NCBI GenBank assembly: GCA_048360435.1
Contig: DBGCOP010000009.1
Location: 62,001 to 126,000 of the forward strand
From: Limenecus sp048360435
GTDB taxonomy: Bacteria; Cyanobacteriota; Vampirovibrionia; Gastranaerophilales; Gastranaerophilaceae
Reading direction: 5' to 3'
DNA: 64,000 bases
Shown here: positions 27,034 to 36,201 of the stretch, piece by piece
Layout: every line of letters begins with the position of its first letter
Position numbering within the stretch: position 1 is the stretch's first letter
Translations under genes and position numbers: made by a program
The notes under the pieces: generated by a model
The model's input: only the letters and a program-made list of their open reading frames with translations
Told to the model about the DNA's origin: nothing
Database searches by the model: none

Positions 27034-27360
27034 ATGATTTTAGTAAGATGGATTTGTTTTGCACTAGCATTAATTTTTACGGCATGGGTAATACCGGGCA
27101 TTGAAGTAAGCAGTTTTTGGAGTGCAATGTTTGCTTGCATCATAATAGCCTTAATTAACACTTTTATAAAGCCATTGCTTGAAGTTATAACTTTCCCTAT
27201 AAACTTCATAACAGTAGGTCTTTTCAGCCTTGTAATAAATGCACTGCTTTTAATGCTTGCAGGCTGGATAACACCTGGACTTGAAGTTGAAGGGTTCTTA
27301 AGTGCACTATTCGGTTCAATTGTACTCTCCCTTTTCAGTATTGGAATCAGCAAAATATAA
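27034..27360 (+). CDS. Small four-helix membrane protein, Phage_holin_4_2 (PF04020) type
   Basis: 108 residues, four hydrophobic helices, with the family pattern ALIFTAWVIPGIEV ... LINTFIKPLLEVITFPINFITVGLF (split) ... INALLLMLAGWITPGLEV. Despite the family name these are common chromosomal proteins and there is no phage context. AAGGAG precedes the ATG. Function unknown. Confidence 0.88.
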   Translation: MILVRWICFALALIFTAWVIPGIEVSSFWSAMFACIIIALINTFIKPLLEVITFPINFITVGLFSLVINALLLMLAGWITPGLEVEGFLSALFGSIVLSLFSIGISKI

Positions 27361-27370
27361 AATTCCCAAA

Positions 27371-27838
27371 CTAAGGTTTTTTATAAGTACTTATATGATT
27401 CCCATCCATATCGTACTTTTTTACAAGACCATTTGAATCCGGCATGAAATATCCAATAGGTGTATCGTTCTTATCAAACATAACTGTTTTATTTTTTGAA
27501 ACAGCTGCATAATATCCAATCAAATGATCATACTTGTCATAGACATACGTTTTTCCTTTTGGATTGTTCTTGTACTTAGACAAAACATTACCTCTGGTAT
27601 CATATTTAGTAGTTGTACCAAAAGCATCCTCAACATAATAACCTGTTTTTGTACCATAAGTATCATACTCAATTACGGATGCCTGAGAAGGCTTATAATA
27701 TCCGCCTAGACGAGTGGAAGAAGACTTTGATAAGCCTGAACCTATACCTGTACCATTATTCGTTAAACTATATGCATAGCCTTGTAAAAACATAACGGCA
27801 ACAAAGACAGAACATACACATATTGATATTTTTCTCAT
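27371..27838 (-). CDS. Secreted protein made of five 21-residue repeats
   Basis: A signal peptide (MRKISICVCSVFVAVMFLQG, cut near YAYS) is followed by a Ser/Gly linker and five units of exactly 21 residues with pattern GYY-x5-G-x4-YD-x2-G-x3, for example GYYVEDAFGTTTKYDTRGNVL. The YD-G spacing recalls Rhs/YD-type beta-hairpin repeats, but the protein (155 residues) is far shorter than Rhs proteins and has no toxin tip. It may be a small extracellular or periplasmic beta-rich protein. Confidence 0.8.
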   Translation of the reverse strand: MRKISICVCSVFVAVMFLQGYAYSLTNNGTGIGSGLSKSSSTRLGGYYKPSQASVIEYDTYGTKTGYYVEDAFGTTTKYDTRGNVLSKYKNNPKGKTYVYDKYDHLIGYYAAVSKNKTVMFDKNDTPIGYFMPDSNGLVKKYDMDGNHISTYKKP

Positions 27839-27910
27839 GCAAAAGACCTCAATAGGACAACAATAATATTGTATACCTATTTCAAAAAAAGTTAAATAAT
27901 TAACAAGATT

Positions 27911-28726
27911 TTACAGACTGTCTTCGACAACTGCCTGTTTCGAAGCAACACCAAGAGCAAGAGCACCAAGCAAATATGTCATCCAGGCAAGCGCGTAATT
28001 TTTCTTAAGAACATTCAAAGCTTTAGGGTTATTTATAACTTTTTTAGCAGCATTTATGCCTCTTAAAGAAGCAATACCTTCTTCAATCAAAGTAGGAATA
28101 TATGCACAAAAACCTAATATACCTGCATTTTTTTCAATAAATGTTTTTTGCCCGTCTTGTTTGTTAGAAAATGCCCTGTTTGCAAGAAGCAAAGCTGTCG
28201 GTGCAGCAAGTGCATAACCGCCGAATTTCTGTAAGGAACGAAGTATAGGTTTTGTAAAATTAACGGCATGTCCCAGCTCATGCAATATTAAAGAAGGCTT
28301 TGATGAAGGAGCAACAGCTACGTTTACACCTCTATGAAAGAAAGCATTTCTGCCTTTTGCTACTTCATTAACCATTTCTTTTCCCAAACCGGCAAACTGA
28401 TTCTGATTTTGTGGATTAATAAAGAAAACTTTTGTAGAAAGCTTATTTTTATTAAGCATATTTTGTGCAGCTTTCACCACATTATCAACTGAAGTAAACT
28501 CTTTTCCTGCTGCCAATTTTTTTGAGAAGAACTCAGAAGCTTTTTTTATTCCCATTGCAAGCCCTTGAAGCATTGCAGCTAATCCAAGGGTTTTAGCCGG
28601 ATTTTCAGCATTCGAGCTTTCTTGAATATCATAATATGGTCCATAATAGCCCTGAGGCGAATATTGAGACTGATACGGATAGTAATAACTATTTGTACTA
28701 TATGAATTTAAGCCAATTGGATTCAT
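27911..28726 (-). CDS. Putative HExxH membrane-associated metalloprotease (271 aa)
   Basis: SLILHELGHAVNF near residue 147 is a canonical zincin motif. The N-terminus is a Tyr/Ser/Gln-rich tail (NSYSTNSYYYPYQSQY) rather than a signal peptide. Hydrophobic stretches GGYALAAPTALLLAN, LGFCAYIPTLI and AWMTYLLGALALGVA suggest membrane insertion after the motif. EEGIAS, about 80 residues later, could supply the third metal ligand. No named family is recognised. Confidence 0.72.
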   Translation of the reverse strand: MNPIGLNSYSTNSYYYPYQSQYSPQGYYGPYYDIQESSNAENPAKTLGLAAMLQGLAMGIKKASEFFSKKLAAGKEFTSVDNVVKAAQNMLNKNKLSTKVFFINPQNQNQFAGLGKEMVNEVAKGRNAFFHRGVNVAVAPSSKPSLILHELGHAVNFTKPILRSLQKFGGYALAAPTALLLANRAFSNKQDGQKTFIEKNAGILGFCAYIPTLIEEGIASLRGINAAKKVINNPKALNVLKKNYALAWMTYLLGALALGVASKQAVVEDSL

Positions 28727-28823
28727 TACTTCTTACCTTCAATTATTATAAAACATGCCGACTCAAAAAGTTGCTAGGTTAACAAAAAATATTTTAAAAT
28801 GTTGAAATAGAACTTGAACAAAA

Positions 28824-28864
28824 TATTGTTATTATGATAACATTATGTTATTATGATAACAATA
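28824..28864 (+). promoter_or_regulatory. Tandem palindromic operator upstream of the TolC-like gene
   Basis: Two identical 14-mers GTTATTATGATAAC (28828-28841 and 28847-28860) lie 19 bases apart centre to centre and are each inverted repeats (GTTAT/ATAAC). Together they form a longer palindrome bounded by TATTGTTAT and ATAACAATA. A TTGAAC -35-like element sits at 28813, so the sites would cover the -10 region. Such operators are typical of TetR or MarR repressors; no such gene is adjacent. Confidence 0.6.
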
Positions 28865-28882
28865 TTCCGACAGGAGAGTGGA

Positions 28883-30250
28883 ATGAAATATAAAAAGTTT
28901 GCAGCCGGACTGATACTGACCAGCATTTTGAGCATGAATTTCGTTCATGTACCTTGTTTTGCTGCCGGCAAAAAAAATAAACTTATTAAAACACAGGTAA
29001 CAGAATACAGATTTGACTATGTCAACACTGATTGGTGGAAAACCTTTGATGATGAATATTTGACAGAATACATAATCAAAGCTATTGAAAACAACTATGA
29101 TTTGAAAATTGCGACACTGAAAGTAGAACAATATCATCAAATGACAAAGCTTCAATTTGCCAATGAACTTCCACAAATTTCAGGAGGTTTTTCTCCAACG
29201 GGAATCAAGCTCCCTGGTTCTACCAGCACTAGCGGTATATGGGCGTTTCCTTTGAATGTGAGTTATGAACTTGATTTATTTTTAAAAAACAGAGACAAAA
29301 CACGTTCAGTAAAAAAAGAATGGGAAAAATCAAAATTTGATGAAAGAGCTTCATATATAGCCATATCATCAGCAGTTGGAGCTACTTATTTCAATATAAT
29401 AAAAGCAGATAAGCTGATTGAACTTCAAAAAGAAATAATAAAAGACAGAAAACAAATATATGAACTTATGTCAGAAAGAAATAAAATTGGTTTGACCTCA
29501 ACAGCCGATTTAGTAAAAGCAAACAAAGCATTTGTTTCTGCTACTGCTGATCTGGCGGATTTGGAAAAAACACGAACAACACTTCTTAACAGTCTGGCAG
29601 TTTTGATTGGAGAAAGTCCTGCAAATATTAATGATTTAAAAAGAAAAGAATACGAAGAATCTTATCTTGTAAAAGTACCGGAGTCCATACCATCTGAAAT
29701 AATAGACCAAAGACCTGATTATCTTGCAGCAGAAAAAATGGTAGAAAAAGCCGGCATAGATGTAAGGGTAGCAAAAAAAGAATTTTTGCCTAACATTAAT
29801 CTTTTCGGTCTTATGGCGTTTGGTTCATCTGCCTTAGGCAATGCTTTCACCTGGGGAAATGTTTTCGGCGTATTAAGCGCAAGTGCAATGCTCAATCTGT
29901 TTACAGGAGGCAGAAAAATCGCTAATCTAAGATTGAAAAAAAATGCCTATGAACAAATTCTTCAAAATTACTACAAAACAAATATAACAGCCATTCAAGA
30001 AGTTAATGATGCACTTGTTGCGCTAAAACAAGATGACAAAAAATATAAGACTAATCTGAATGTATATAAAATGGAACAGAAAGACTTTAAATACAGTCAG
30101 GCAAAATATGAAGAAGGGCTTATTTCTTATCTGGATTTAATTCAAAGAAAAGAAAACCTTCTTGTCTTAAATAAACAGGTTGTTCAAAACCAGCTTGATT
30201 GCAATGTAGACTATATTGGGCTATATAAAGCGACAGGCGCAAAAATCTAA
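28883..30250 (+). CDS. Outer-membrane efflux channel, TolC/NodT family
   Basis: Exit duct for tripartite export. ATG at 28883 is used (AGGAG six bases upstream), giving a signal peptide ending VPCFAAG. Two repeats of the family's long helical hairpins are visible, with NLFGLMAFGSSALG (beta-barrel strand region) and the closing KQVVQNQLDCNVDYIGLYKATG typical of NodT C-termini. RND or MFP partner genes are absent, so it is an orphan channel here. The operator just upstream suggests inducible expression. Confidence 0.9.
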   Translation: MKYKKFAAGLILTSILSMNFVHVPCFAAGKKNKLIKTQVTEYRFDYVNTDWWKTFDDEYLTEYIIKAIENNYDLKIATLKVEQYHQMTKLQFANELPQISGGFSPTGIKLPGSTSTSGIWAFPLNVSYELDLFLKNRDKTRSVKKEWEKSKFDERASYIAISSAVGATYFNIIKADKLIELQKEIIKDRKQIYELMSERNKIGLTSTADLVKANKAFVSATADLADLEKTRTTLLNSLAVLIGESPANINDLKRKEYEESYLVKVPESIPSEIIDQRPDYLAAEKMVEKAGIDVRVAKKEFLPNINLFGLMAFGSSALGNAFTWGNVFGVLSASAMLNLFTGGRKIANLRLKKNAYEQILQNYYKTNITAIQEVNDALVALKQDDKKYKTNLNVYKMEQKDFKYSQAKYEEGLISYLDLIQRKENLLVLNKQVVQNQLDCNVDYIGLYKATGAKI

Positions 30251-30272
30251 TTATCTTATAATAAGAACCACT

Positions 30273-30314
30273 TACCGTACTAACCTCCCAATCAAAAAAG
30301 TACGGTATTTTTTT
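30273..30314 (+). terminator. Terminator after the TolC-like gene
   Basis: TACCGTACT (30273-30281) pairs perfectly with AGTACGGTA (30299-30307), followed by seven T. The A-rich left flank could also serve the convergent PHP gene. Confidence 0.88.
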
Positions 30315-30321
30315 ATCTTAA

Positions 30322-31647
30322 CTAAGAATACGGACATCTTCTGATTACATTATCACCATGAGAGTCAATGCCTCCGGTAAATAAAAACGAATATTTTTCA
30401 GCAGCAGCATCTATATCTTCTAAATAAGAAAAATATTTTCTCCTGTCATAAGACTGATAATATTTTTCATAGCAAAGTGCCCTGTCCCCACCATATTTTT
30501 TATAAACTGCCCAAAAATCGGAAAAGAAATCTCTAATATCTTTATTAATGTTTGATAACTTTAATCGTGCAGGATGAGCTATGCTTATTATTCCAAAATC
30601 TAAACTTGAAATAAAAGCAAGAGTCTCTTCAAATGAAGAAAAGGCAGGCTGTATAATTTCTAAAGAAGGATGATTTTCTTCACATATCATCTTTGCCCTT
30701 AATAAGTTATCTATAATATTTTCAGGAATCTCATTTAAAATAAATTGTTCTTTACCACCTGTTAAAAAAGTAAGATACTTCTCCAAAGCATTTTTATAAA
30801 TATAGAAATATCGTGCATTGTTAAACATCTTCTTATATTTTTGAACAGGCTTTTCATAACTTAATAATGCTTTTGATATGTCGTATTTTTTCAAACGTTC
30901 AAGAACAGATATATTATTTTCCACATAATATGAAAAAAGAATCTTCCCATATATATATTTTTTTAATGGGTGGCTTACTTCATCTTGTCCTTTTGTAATC
31001 ATAGGATGTATTTTTGATGCTTCTTCAAGAGAAAGACTAATTTTTAAAGAGGCAAGAAGCTCGGACAGGGCAAATTTTAATTTATTCAAAACTTCCTCTG
31101 CCAATGAAAATTTCGATCTGCGTTTTTCATCAAGAAAATTATTCAAACGTTTGTCAAAGGGATTTATTCCATACAAAAGAGTATGAATATCAAGCGTTCC
31201 CGTTTGTTTTTTAAAGTGCGTACCAACAGTTGAAATTTCAACTCCAGGAACAATTTTTATATTTTTATACTTGTTGTAATCCTTAGAAACTATTGAAAGA
31301 GCTTCTTTTGCACCTTCAACAGTGTCGTGATCCGTTATACCCAGCAAAAAAGGCTTTTTCTCTGCAAATTTTAATGAATCATCGAGAATCGTTTTTACGT
31401 CTGATATTCCGTCAGAATAATGCGTGTGAACATGAAGATTAGCACAGAATGAACCATTATTTATATTAGAATTGTCAAAGGTGTCAACCTTTTCAAAATC
31501 AAGTCTTTTTCCTGGTGCAAAATTACTCTCCTTTAATACAGAAAGATAGCCTATGAAAGTCTGAGGGCCTATTATATTTTCCCCAAACTCTACATCGTTT
31601 ATTCCTAGTTCCCGAGCTAAAGTAGTTTTATATTCTTTATCTAACAT
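30322..31647 (-). CDS. PHP-domain metal-dependent phosphoesterase (441 aa)
   Basis: NLHVHTHYSDG near residue 80 is the first PHP motif, with LLGITDHDTVEG, VPGVEIST, SIAHPARL and C-terminal GGIDSHGD giving the other metal-binding His and Asp residues. A long insertion of about 200 helical residues separates motifs three and four, so it is larger than typical PHP phosphatases. ATG at 31647 is preferred over a TTG seven codons upstream that lacks a ribosome site. Substrate unknown. Confidence 0.85.
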   Translation of the reverse strand: MLDKEYKTTLARELGINDVEFGENIIGPQTFIGYLSVLKESNFAPGKRLDFEKVDTFDNSNINNGSFCANLHVHTHYSDGISDVKTILDDSLKFAEKKPFLLGITDHDTVEGAKEALSIVSKDYNKYKNIKIVPGVEISTVGTHFKKQTGTLDIHTLLYGINPFDKRLNNFLDEKRRSKFSLAEEVLNKLKFALSELLASLKISLSLEEASKIHPMITKGQDEVSHPLKKYIYGKILFSYYVENNISVLERLKKYDISKALLSYEKPVQKYKKMFNNARYFYIYKNALEKYLTFLTGGKEQFILNEIPENIIDNLLRAKMICEENHPSLEIIQPAFSSFEETLAFISSLDFGIISIAHPARLKLSNINKDIRDFFSDFWAVYKKYGGDRALCYEKYYQSYDRRKYFSYLEDIDAAAEKYSFLFTGGIDSHGDNVIRRCPYS

Positions 31648-31734
31648 AGCTTCACTCTTCTTTGCCAATGTAAATTATCTTAAAAAAAACAAATAATATA
31701 AGCAATTTAAAATCTTTATAGATTTAATAACATT

Positions 31735-32433
31735 ATGAAACTTGTTTTGCAAAAGTTAAATAACAGCAAATATATAAAAGATTTGTATAGGAAAGAAGCA
31801 ATTAATTGTATAAAATATCCTGAGAACACCAGAAGAGCAAAAGAAAACTTCTTCAAACTTGAAGCTCTATGTTATTCATCAAATCAACATGATATATTTT
31901 GTGCAAATGCACAAAAGCTGGCAGAACACTTACAAAAAAACGGAAAAATTAAACTTGCTAATATATTTTTTGCAGAACTTGGAAAAATTTACGGTGCTAT
32001 CGGCAAAACTAAATTAGCTGAAGAGACAATAGAAAAATCAATAGAAATAAGCAATTGTATGGGCGATCAAATACATGTAATGGCTCGCTTAACTGATTTA
32101 GAAATAATTTTCAAAAAAGGCCGCAATGGCAAAAAGCTTTATACAACACTAATCAGAAAGATTGAATGTGGAAAACAAATACTCGAAAATTATGAACTCT
32201 ATGAAAAAAATTTTAATACCATTTCCAAAAGACCTGCAAATAAAAACGGAATAAAAATTCAAATGGCTTTTGCCTACTCTGATCTGGCGGATATAATAAA
32301 GCATAAAAGACCGAATCACAGTATTAAATTGCTGGAAAAAGCCAAAGAAATCTATAAATCATTGGAAAAAGAAACTGAAGTAAAATACCTTGAAAAAAAA
32401 ATAGAATATACAAAAAGCAAAATGTCAGAATAA
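31735..32433 (+). CDS. Helical-repeat (TPR-like) hypothetical protein
   Basis: 232 residues, basic and almost wholly helical. Segments such as ANIFFAELGKIYGAIGKTKLAEETIEKSIEI have the size and aromatic/Gly/Ala spacing of tetratricopeptide repeats, and a second one ends KLLEKAKEIYKSL near residue 210. No catalytic motif is seen. No ribosome site precedes ATG; TTTAAT lies six bases before it. Confidence 0.65.
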   Translation: MKLVLQKLNNSKYIKDLYRKEAINCIKYPENTRRAKENFFKLEALCYSSNQHDIFCANAQKLAEHLQKNGKIKLANIFFAELGKIYGAIGKTKLAEETIEKSIEISNCMGDQIHVMARLTDLEIIFKKGRNGKKLYTTLIRKIECGKQILENYELYEKNFNTISKRPANKNGIKIQMAFAYSDLADIIKHKRPNHSIKLLEKAKEIYKSLEKETEVKYLEKKIEYTKSKMSE

Positions 32434-32501
32434 TTGCTAAAATACAAACTTAAAAAAATATTAATCGTGTATGTTGATTAGCTATTCTAGGGGTTTTTTA
32501 T

Positions 32502-32538
32502 TATAATAACTTATACTTAACTAATCAAATAAGTATAA
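32502..32538 (+). promoter_or_regulatory. -10 box and perfect palindrome upstream of hcp
   Basis: TATAAT (32502-32507) is followed by TTATACTTA (32511-32519) and its exact complement TAAGTATAA (32530-32538), a 9-base inverted repeat spaced by 10. It lies just downstream of the -10 box and before the ribosome site AAGGAG. A repressor site or mRNA hairpin is possible; it does not match the published HcpR (TTGTGA-type) consensus. Confidence 0.5.
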
Positions 32539-32559
32539 ATTTTATTAAGGAGCAATATT

Positions 32560-34098
32560 ATGTCTATGTTTTGTTTTCAATGTGAACAAACAGCTATGGG
32601 TAAAGCATGCACAATGGCACAGGGCGTATGTGGGAAAAGAGCTGATACCTCAAATCTTCAAGATGAATTAACAAGCAGTTTGATTGAACTGGCTAATTGT
32701 GCTCAAGAAAATGAAGAAAACACTGAATTAATAATTGACGGACTTTTCATAACTATAACAAATGTCAATTTTGACAATGAATCAATTAATAAATTTATCA
32801 AAAAGGTAAATAATTCAAAAAAATGTGACAACGATTTTAACATACAACAAGTCTGGGATTGCAATGAAGATGAAAGAAGTTTAAAATCTCTCATCCTTTT
32901 CGGACTCAAGGGTATGGCCGCTTACGCATACCATGCGAGAATTCTTGGGTATAAAGATGCAGAAATTGACAAATTTTTCTATACTGCACTTCAATCAATT
33001 TCAAAAGAACTCACAATAGATGAATTACTAAATCTTGTTTTAAAAACAGGAGAAGTAAATCTGAAATGTATGGAGCTTTTAGATAAAGCCAACACAGAAA
33101 CATATGGAACCCCCGAACCAACACATGTTACAACAAATATAGAAAAAGGACCTTTTGTTGTTGTTACGGGACATGATTTGCATGACCTTTATCTTTTGCT
33201 GGAACAAACAAAAGATAAAGGCATAAATATATACACTCACGGCGAAATGCTGCCTTGTCACGCTTATCCAAAATTAAAAAAATATAAACACTTGAAAGGA
33301 AATTTTGGCACAGCATGGCAAAATCAGCAAAAAGAATTTGACAATATACCGGCACCTATACTTTTTACAACAAATTGCATAATGCCGGTAAAAGAAAGTT
33401 ATAAAGACAGAGTCTTCACAACCTCGGTGGTAGCTTATCCCGAGTGTAAACATATAGATGAGGATAAAGATTTTACACCGGTCATAGAAAAAGCTCTTGA
33501 ATTAGGTGGATATATTGAAGATAAAAAAATGACGGGCATAAATGGCGGAGATGTTCTCACAGTAGGATTCGGACATGGTACAATACTTTCAATTGCAAAT
33601 AAAATCATTAATGCTGTAAATTCCGGAGCTATCAAACATATATTCCTGATTGGAGGATGCGACGGAGCAAAACCCGGAAGAAATTACTACACAGATTTTG
33701 TTAAACAAACACCAAATGACAGCCTAGTACTTACGCTTGCATGCGGTAAGTTCAGATTCAATGACATAAACCTTGGAGAGATAGAAGGAATACCACGTTT
33801 ATTAGATATGGGTCAATGCAATGATGCGTATAGTGCAATTAAAGTGGCAATTGAATTATCTAAAGCATTCAATTGCACTGTAAATGAACTGCCTTTGTCT
33901 CTTGTTTTATCTTGGTATGAACAAAAGGCAGTATGTATACTACTTACGCTCCTTTATCTGGGTATAGAAAACATCAAGCTTGGACCGAGCCTTCCTGCTT
34001 TTGTATCTCAAAATGTACTTAATATACTTGTTAAAAAATTCAAAATAAAACAAATAAATACACCTGAAGAAGATTTGAAAGAAATTCTTCAAAATTAA
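32560..34098 (+). CDS. hcp: Hydroxylamine reductase / hybrid-cluster protein
   Basis: Nitric-oxide or hydroxylamine reduction in anaerobes. The N-terminal cluster motif is CFQCEQTAMGKACTMAQGVC (C-x2-C-x8-C-x6-C). Hybrid-cluster ligands appear as HGEMLPCHAYP, TNCIMPV, YPECKHI and IGGCDGA. Length (512) is close to the family's 520-550. SD AAGGAG. No reductase Hcr is adjacent. Confidence 0.95.
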   Translation: MSMFCFQCEQTAMGKACTMAQGVCGKRADTSNLQDELTSSLIELANCAQENEENTELIIDGLFITITNVNFDNESINKFIKKVNNSKKCDNDFNIQQVWDCNEDERSLKSLILFGLKGMAAYAYHARILGYKDAEIDKFFYTALQSISKELTIDELLNLVLKTGEVNLKCMELLDKANTETYGTPEPTHVTTNIEKGPFVVVTGHDLHDLYLLLEQTKDKGINIYTHGEMLPCHAYPKLKKYKHLKGNFGTAWQNQQKEFDNIPAPILFTTNCIMPVKESYKDRVFTTSVVAYPECKHIDEDKDFTPVIEKALELGGYIEDKKMTGINGGDVLTVGFGHGTILSIANKIINAVNSGAIKHIFLIGGCDGAKPGRNYYTDFVKQTPNDSLVLTLACGKFRFNDINLGEIEGIPRLLDMGQCNDAYSAIKVAIELSKAFNCTVNELPLSLVLSWYEQKAVCILLTLLYLGIENIKLGPSLPAFVSQNVLNILVKKFKIKQINTPEEDLKEILQN

Positions 34099-34106
34099 TA
34101 AAAAAA

Positions 34107-34180
34107 TACCCCGGATTGGACTCGAACCAACGACGCACAGCTTAGGACGCTATCGCTCTATCCATCTGAGCTACCGGGGC
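34107..34180 (-). tRNA. tRNA-Arg (anticodon CCT)
   Basis: Minus-strand cloverleaf with acceptor GCCCCGG/CCGGGGT, D-arm GCTC...GAGC, anticodon loop GTCCTAA on an ATAGC/GCTGT stem, T-arm GTTGG/CCAAT around TTCGAGT and discriminator A. CCA is not encoded. A T-run follows directly and can act as terminator. Confidence 0.93.
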
Positions 34181-34299
34181 ATAATTTCAAATATATATTT
34201 ACATTCTATTACAAGCAGAAAAAATATAAAGAAAAAATTATCTTAAACCGCAACCAGTTAGAGAATAGAAAATTTTTCGCAATATTTTAATATTGTGAT

Positions 34300-35028
34300 A
34301 TGAAAAAAATTATTATATTATTCTATTTGATTTTTATGAGTATTCCTGCTTTTGGTGCAGAATGCGCAATTCAAGAACAAATTCTCTCACAGGAACACCT
34401 TTTTCCTGAAAAGAATGCCCCCTGCGATAAAGCTGTAATCACTAACTTAAGAAATATTATCTGTAAAGGCAATGTTTTCAAGATAGTATTTGATTGCAAA
34501 TTTTGGTCTGACAAAGCAAAAGCAGGACAACGTGTAAATTTTAGCATACCTGAAAGCATCTATACACAAGAAGGAACTCTTTTAATACCTGCTTGTTCAA
34601 AAATAGTAGCAACAGTAATAAAAATCGAAAAACAAAGAATACCAAACAAGAATGCAAGAGTTTACCTAAAATTTGAATGTCTTGTTTTGCCTGATGGTAC
34701 CGCAGTAGCAATGTCAGCAAAACCCTTCACAAAAGACGGATCTTTAAAAGAAGGTCCCTGGATGACAGCGGGAAAACTCACTGCCTCAACGCTGGGGCTT
34801 GGTGTGGCAGGTGCAGGTGCAGGAGTAGGCTTTGCATTTATTCCAAATCCTGCCAAAATAGGAACAGGACTTGCTATCGGCATACCTATTGGCTGCACAG
34901 TCGGATTCATAACAGGATTAATTACCCCCGGACTTAAATATCACGCCAAAGCTGGTGAAGCAATAAAAATTATATTATGCAATGACTTATGCCTTCCAAA
35001 ATGTTCTTGCGAACCTTGTAAAAATTAA
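34300..35028 (+). CDS. Secreted or periplasmic protein with glycine-zipper helix
   Basis: A signal peptide (MKKIIILFYLIFMSIPAFGA) is followed by a Cys-containing domain. The segment GTLLIPACSKIVATVI... LKFECLVLPDGTAVAMSA resembles the C-terminal beta domain of VirB10/TrbI proteins (G-x-L-IPxGS ... PDG). A Gly/Ala-rich hydrophobic stretch of about 55 residues follows (LGLGVAGAGAGVGFAF, then GIPIGCTVGFITGLI), and the C-terminus is Cys-rich (CNDLCLPKCSCEPCKN). No secretion genes are nearby. A TAATAT box lies six bases before ATG. Confidence 0.7.
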   Translation: MKKIIILFYLIFMSIPAFGAECAIQEQILSQEHLFPEKNAPCDKAVITNLRNIICKGNVFKIVFDCKFWSDKAKAGQRVNFSIPESIYTQEGTLLIPACSKIVATVIKIEKQRIPNKNARVYLKFECLVLPDGTAVAMSAKPFTKDGSLKEGPWMTAGKLTASTLGLGVAGAGAGVGFAFIPNPAKIGTGLAIGIPIGCTVGFITGLITPGLKYHAKAGEAIKIILCNDLCLPKCSCEPCKN

Positions 35029-35088
35029 TATTACCCTAAAATCAGAAATCTATGTTAATCTTTATAATGTAAGTTTCTGAGGTTAGAA

Positions 35089-36126
35089 ATGAAAGCTTTA
35101 ATATATGAAAATAATGGCAGCATAAAATTAACAGAAACTCCAATACCTGTAATAGAAGATTCAAGAGATGCCATTGTCAAAGTAAAATTATCATCCATCT
35201 GTACAAGCGACCTGCATATCATTAACGGTGCTGTTCCAAAAGCTAAAAAAGGAATAATTCTCGGGCATGAGTTTGTTGGTGAAATTGTTGAAGCAGGGAC
35301 AGGAATCACAACTTTGAAACCCGGAGACAGAGTAAGTGCAAACTGTGAAACATTTTGCGGAAATTGTTTCTTCTGCAAAAAAGGGTTCATAAACAACTGT
35401 CTAAATGGCGGGTGGAAAATTGGTTGTACAATAGACGGTTGTCAAGCTGAATATATTAGAGTGCCATTTGCAGACACCGGTCTGACTAAAATACCTGATA
35501 ACTTAACATATCAAAACGCACTTTTCACAGGAGACATACTCTCCAGCGGATATTTTGGTGCAGAACTTTGTGAAATACAAGAAGGCGACACAATTGCTGT
35601 GCTTGGAGCAGGACCGGTCGGTCTTTGTGCAATGCAATGCGCAAAACTCTTAGGTGCAAAAAAGATTATCGCCATTGACATTAATGAAAAGCGTTTGGAG
35701 ATAGCAAAGCAGAAATGCAGTGCTGATATTACAATTAACCCTCTGAAAGAAAACTGTGAAGAAATAGTAAAAAAAGAAACAAATACATTTGGTGCTGACG
35801 GAATAATTGAAGCAGCAGGCAGCAATGAAACTTTCCGACTAGCATGGCAAATTGCACGTCCAAATGCAATTGTAGCAGTTGTAGCGATGTATGAAGAAAA
35901 CCAGATCCTTCCTCTGCCTGAAATGTATGGAAAAAACTTAATCTTTAAAACAGGCGGTGTAGATGCTACACACTGCAAAAAATTACTTGAATATATCTCG
36001 AAGGGAAAACTCAATACGGATTTCCTTATTTCAAAAACAATAAAACTTGATGAAATTATTGAAGGATACAGGCTATTTTCAGAAAACAAAAATGAAATAT
36101 TAAAGATTGCTGTTGAAAATCTTTAA
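35089..36126 (+). CDS. Zinc-dependent alcohol dehydrogenase (MDR superfamily)
   Basis: NAD(P)-dependent oxidoreductase. Catalytic zinc ligands: CTSDLH and GHEFVGEI; the structural zinc lobe has four Cys in CETFCGNCFFCKKGFINNC (partly). Nucleotide motif is VLGAGPVGLCAMQ. Length 345 matches threonine- or sorbitol-dehydrogenase-like enzymes; the substrate cannot be read. It has its own TATAAT box near 35063 and a GAGG ribosome site. Confidence 0.92.
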   Translation: MKALIYENNGSIKLTETPIPVIEDSRDAIVKVKLSSICTSDLHIINGAVPKAKKGIILGHEFVGEIVEAGTGITTLKPGDRVSANCETFCGNCFFCKKGFINNCLNGGWKIGCTIDGCQAEYIRVPFADTGLTKIPDNLTYQNALFTGDILSSGYFGAELCEIQEGDTIAVLGAGPVGLCAMQCAKLLGAKKIIAIDINEKRLEIAKQKCSADITINPLKENCEEIVKKETNTFGADGIIEAAGSNETFRLAWQIARPNAIVAVVAMYEENQILPLPEMYGKNLIFKTGGVDATHCKKLLEYISKGKLNTDFLISKTIKLDEIIEGYRLFSENKNEILKIAVENL

Positions 36127-36201
36127 TAAAAGGAATACGCACTTATTTTCAAAGTTTTATTTATACTTTAACAAATCATAGATTGTCCTGTGATTTTATT
36201 A

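Noticed and set aside
27034..27360. Holin-family name as sign of a prophage
   Set aside because: The family is widespread in chromosomes and no phage, integrase or lysis gene is present.
27371..27838. Rhs toxin or polymorphic toxin
   Set aside because: Only five short repeats, no core shell or toxin tip, and no immunity gene beside it.
34300..35028. VirB10 component of a type IV secretion system
   Set aside because: Only a short beta-domain-like resemblance; no other secretion gene is present and the Gly-zipper and Cys tail do not fit.
35511..36089. Minus-strand 192-codon frame opposite the zinc dehydrogenase
   Set aside because: The plus strand encodes a full set of dehydrogenase motifs; the antisense product has none.
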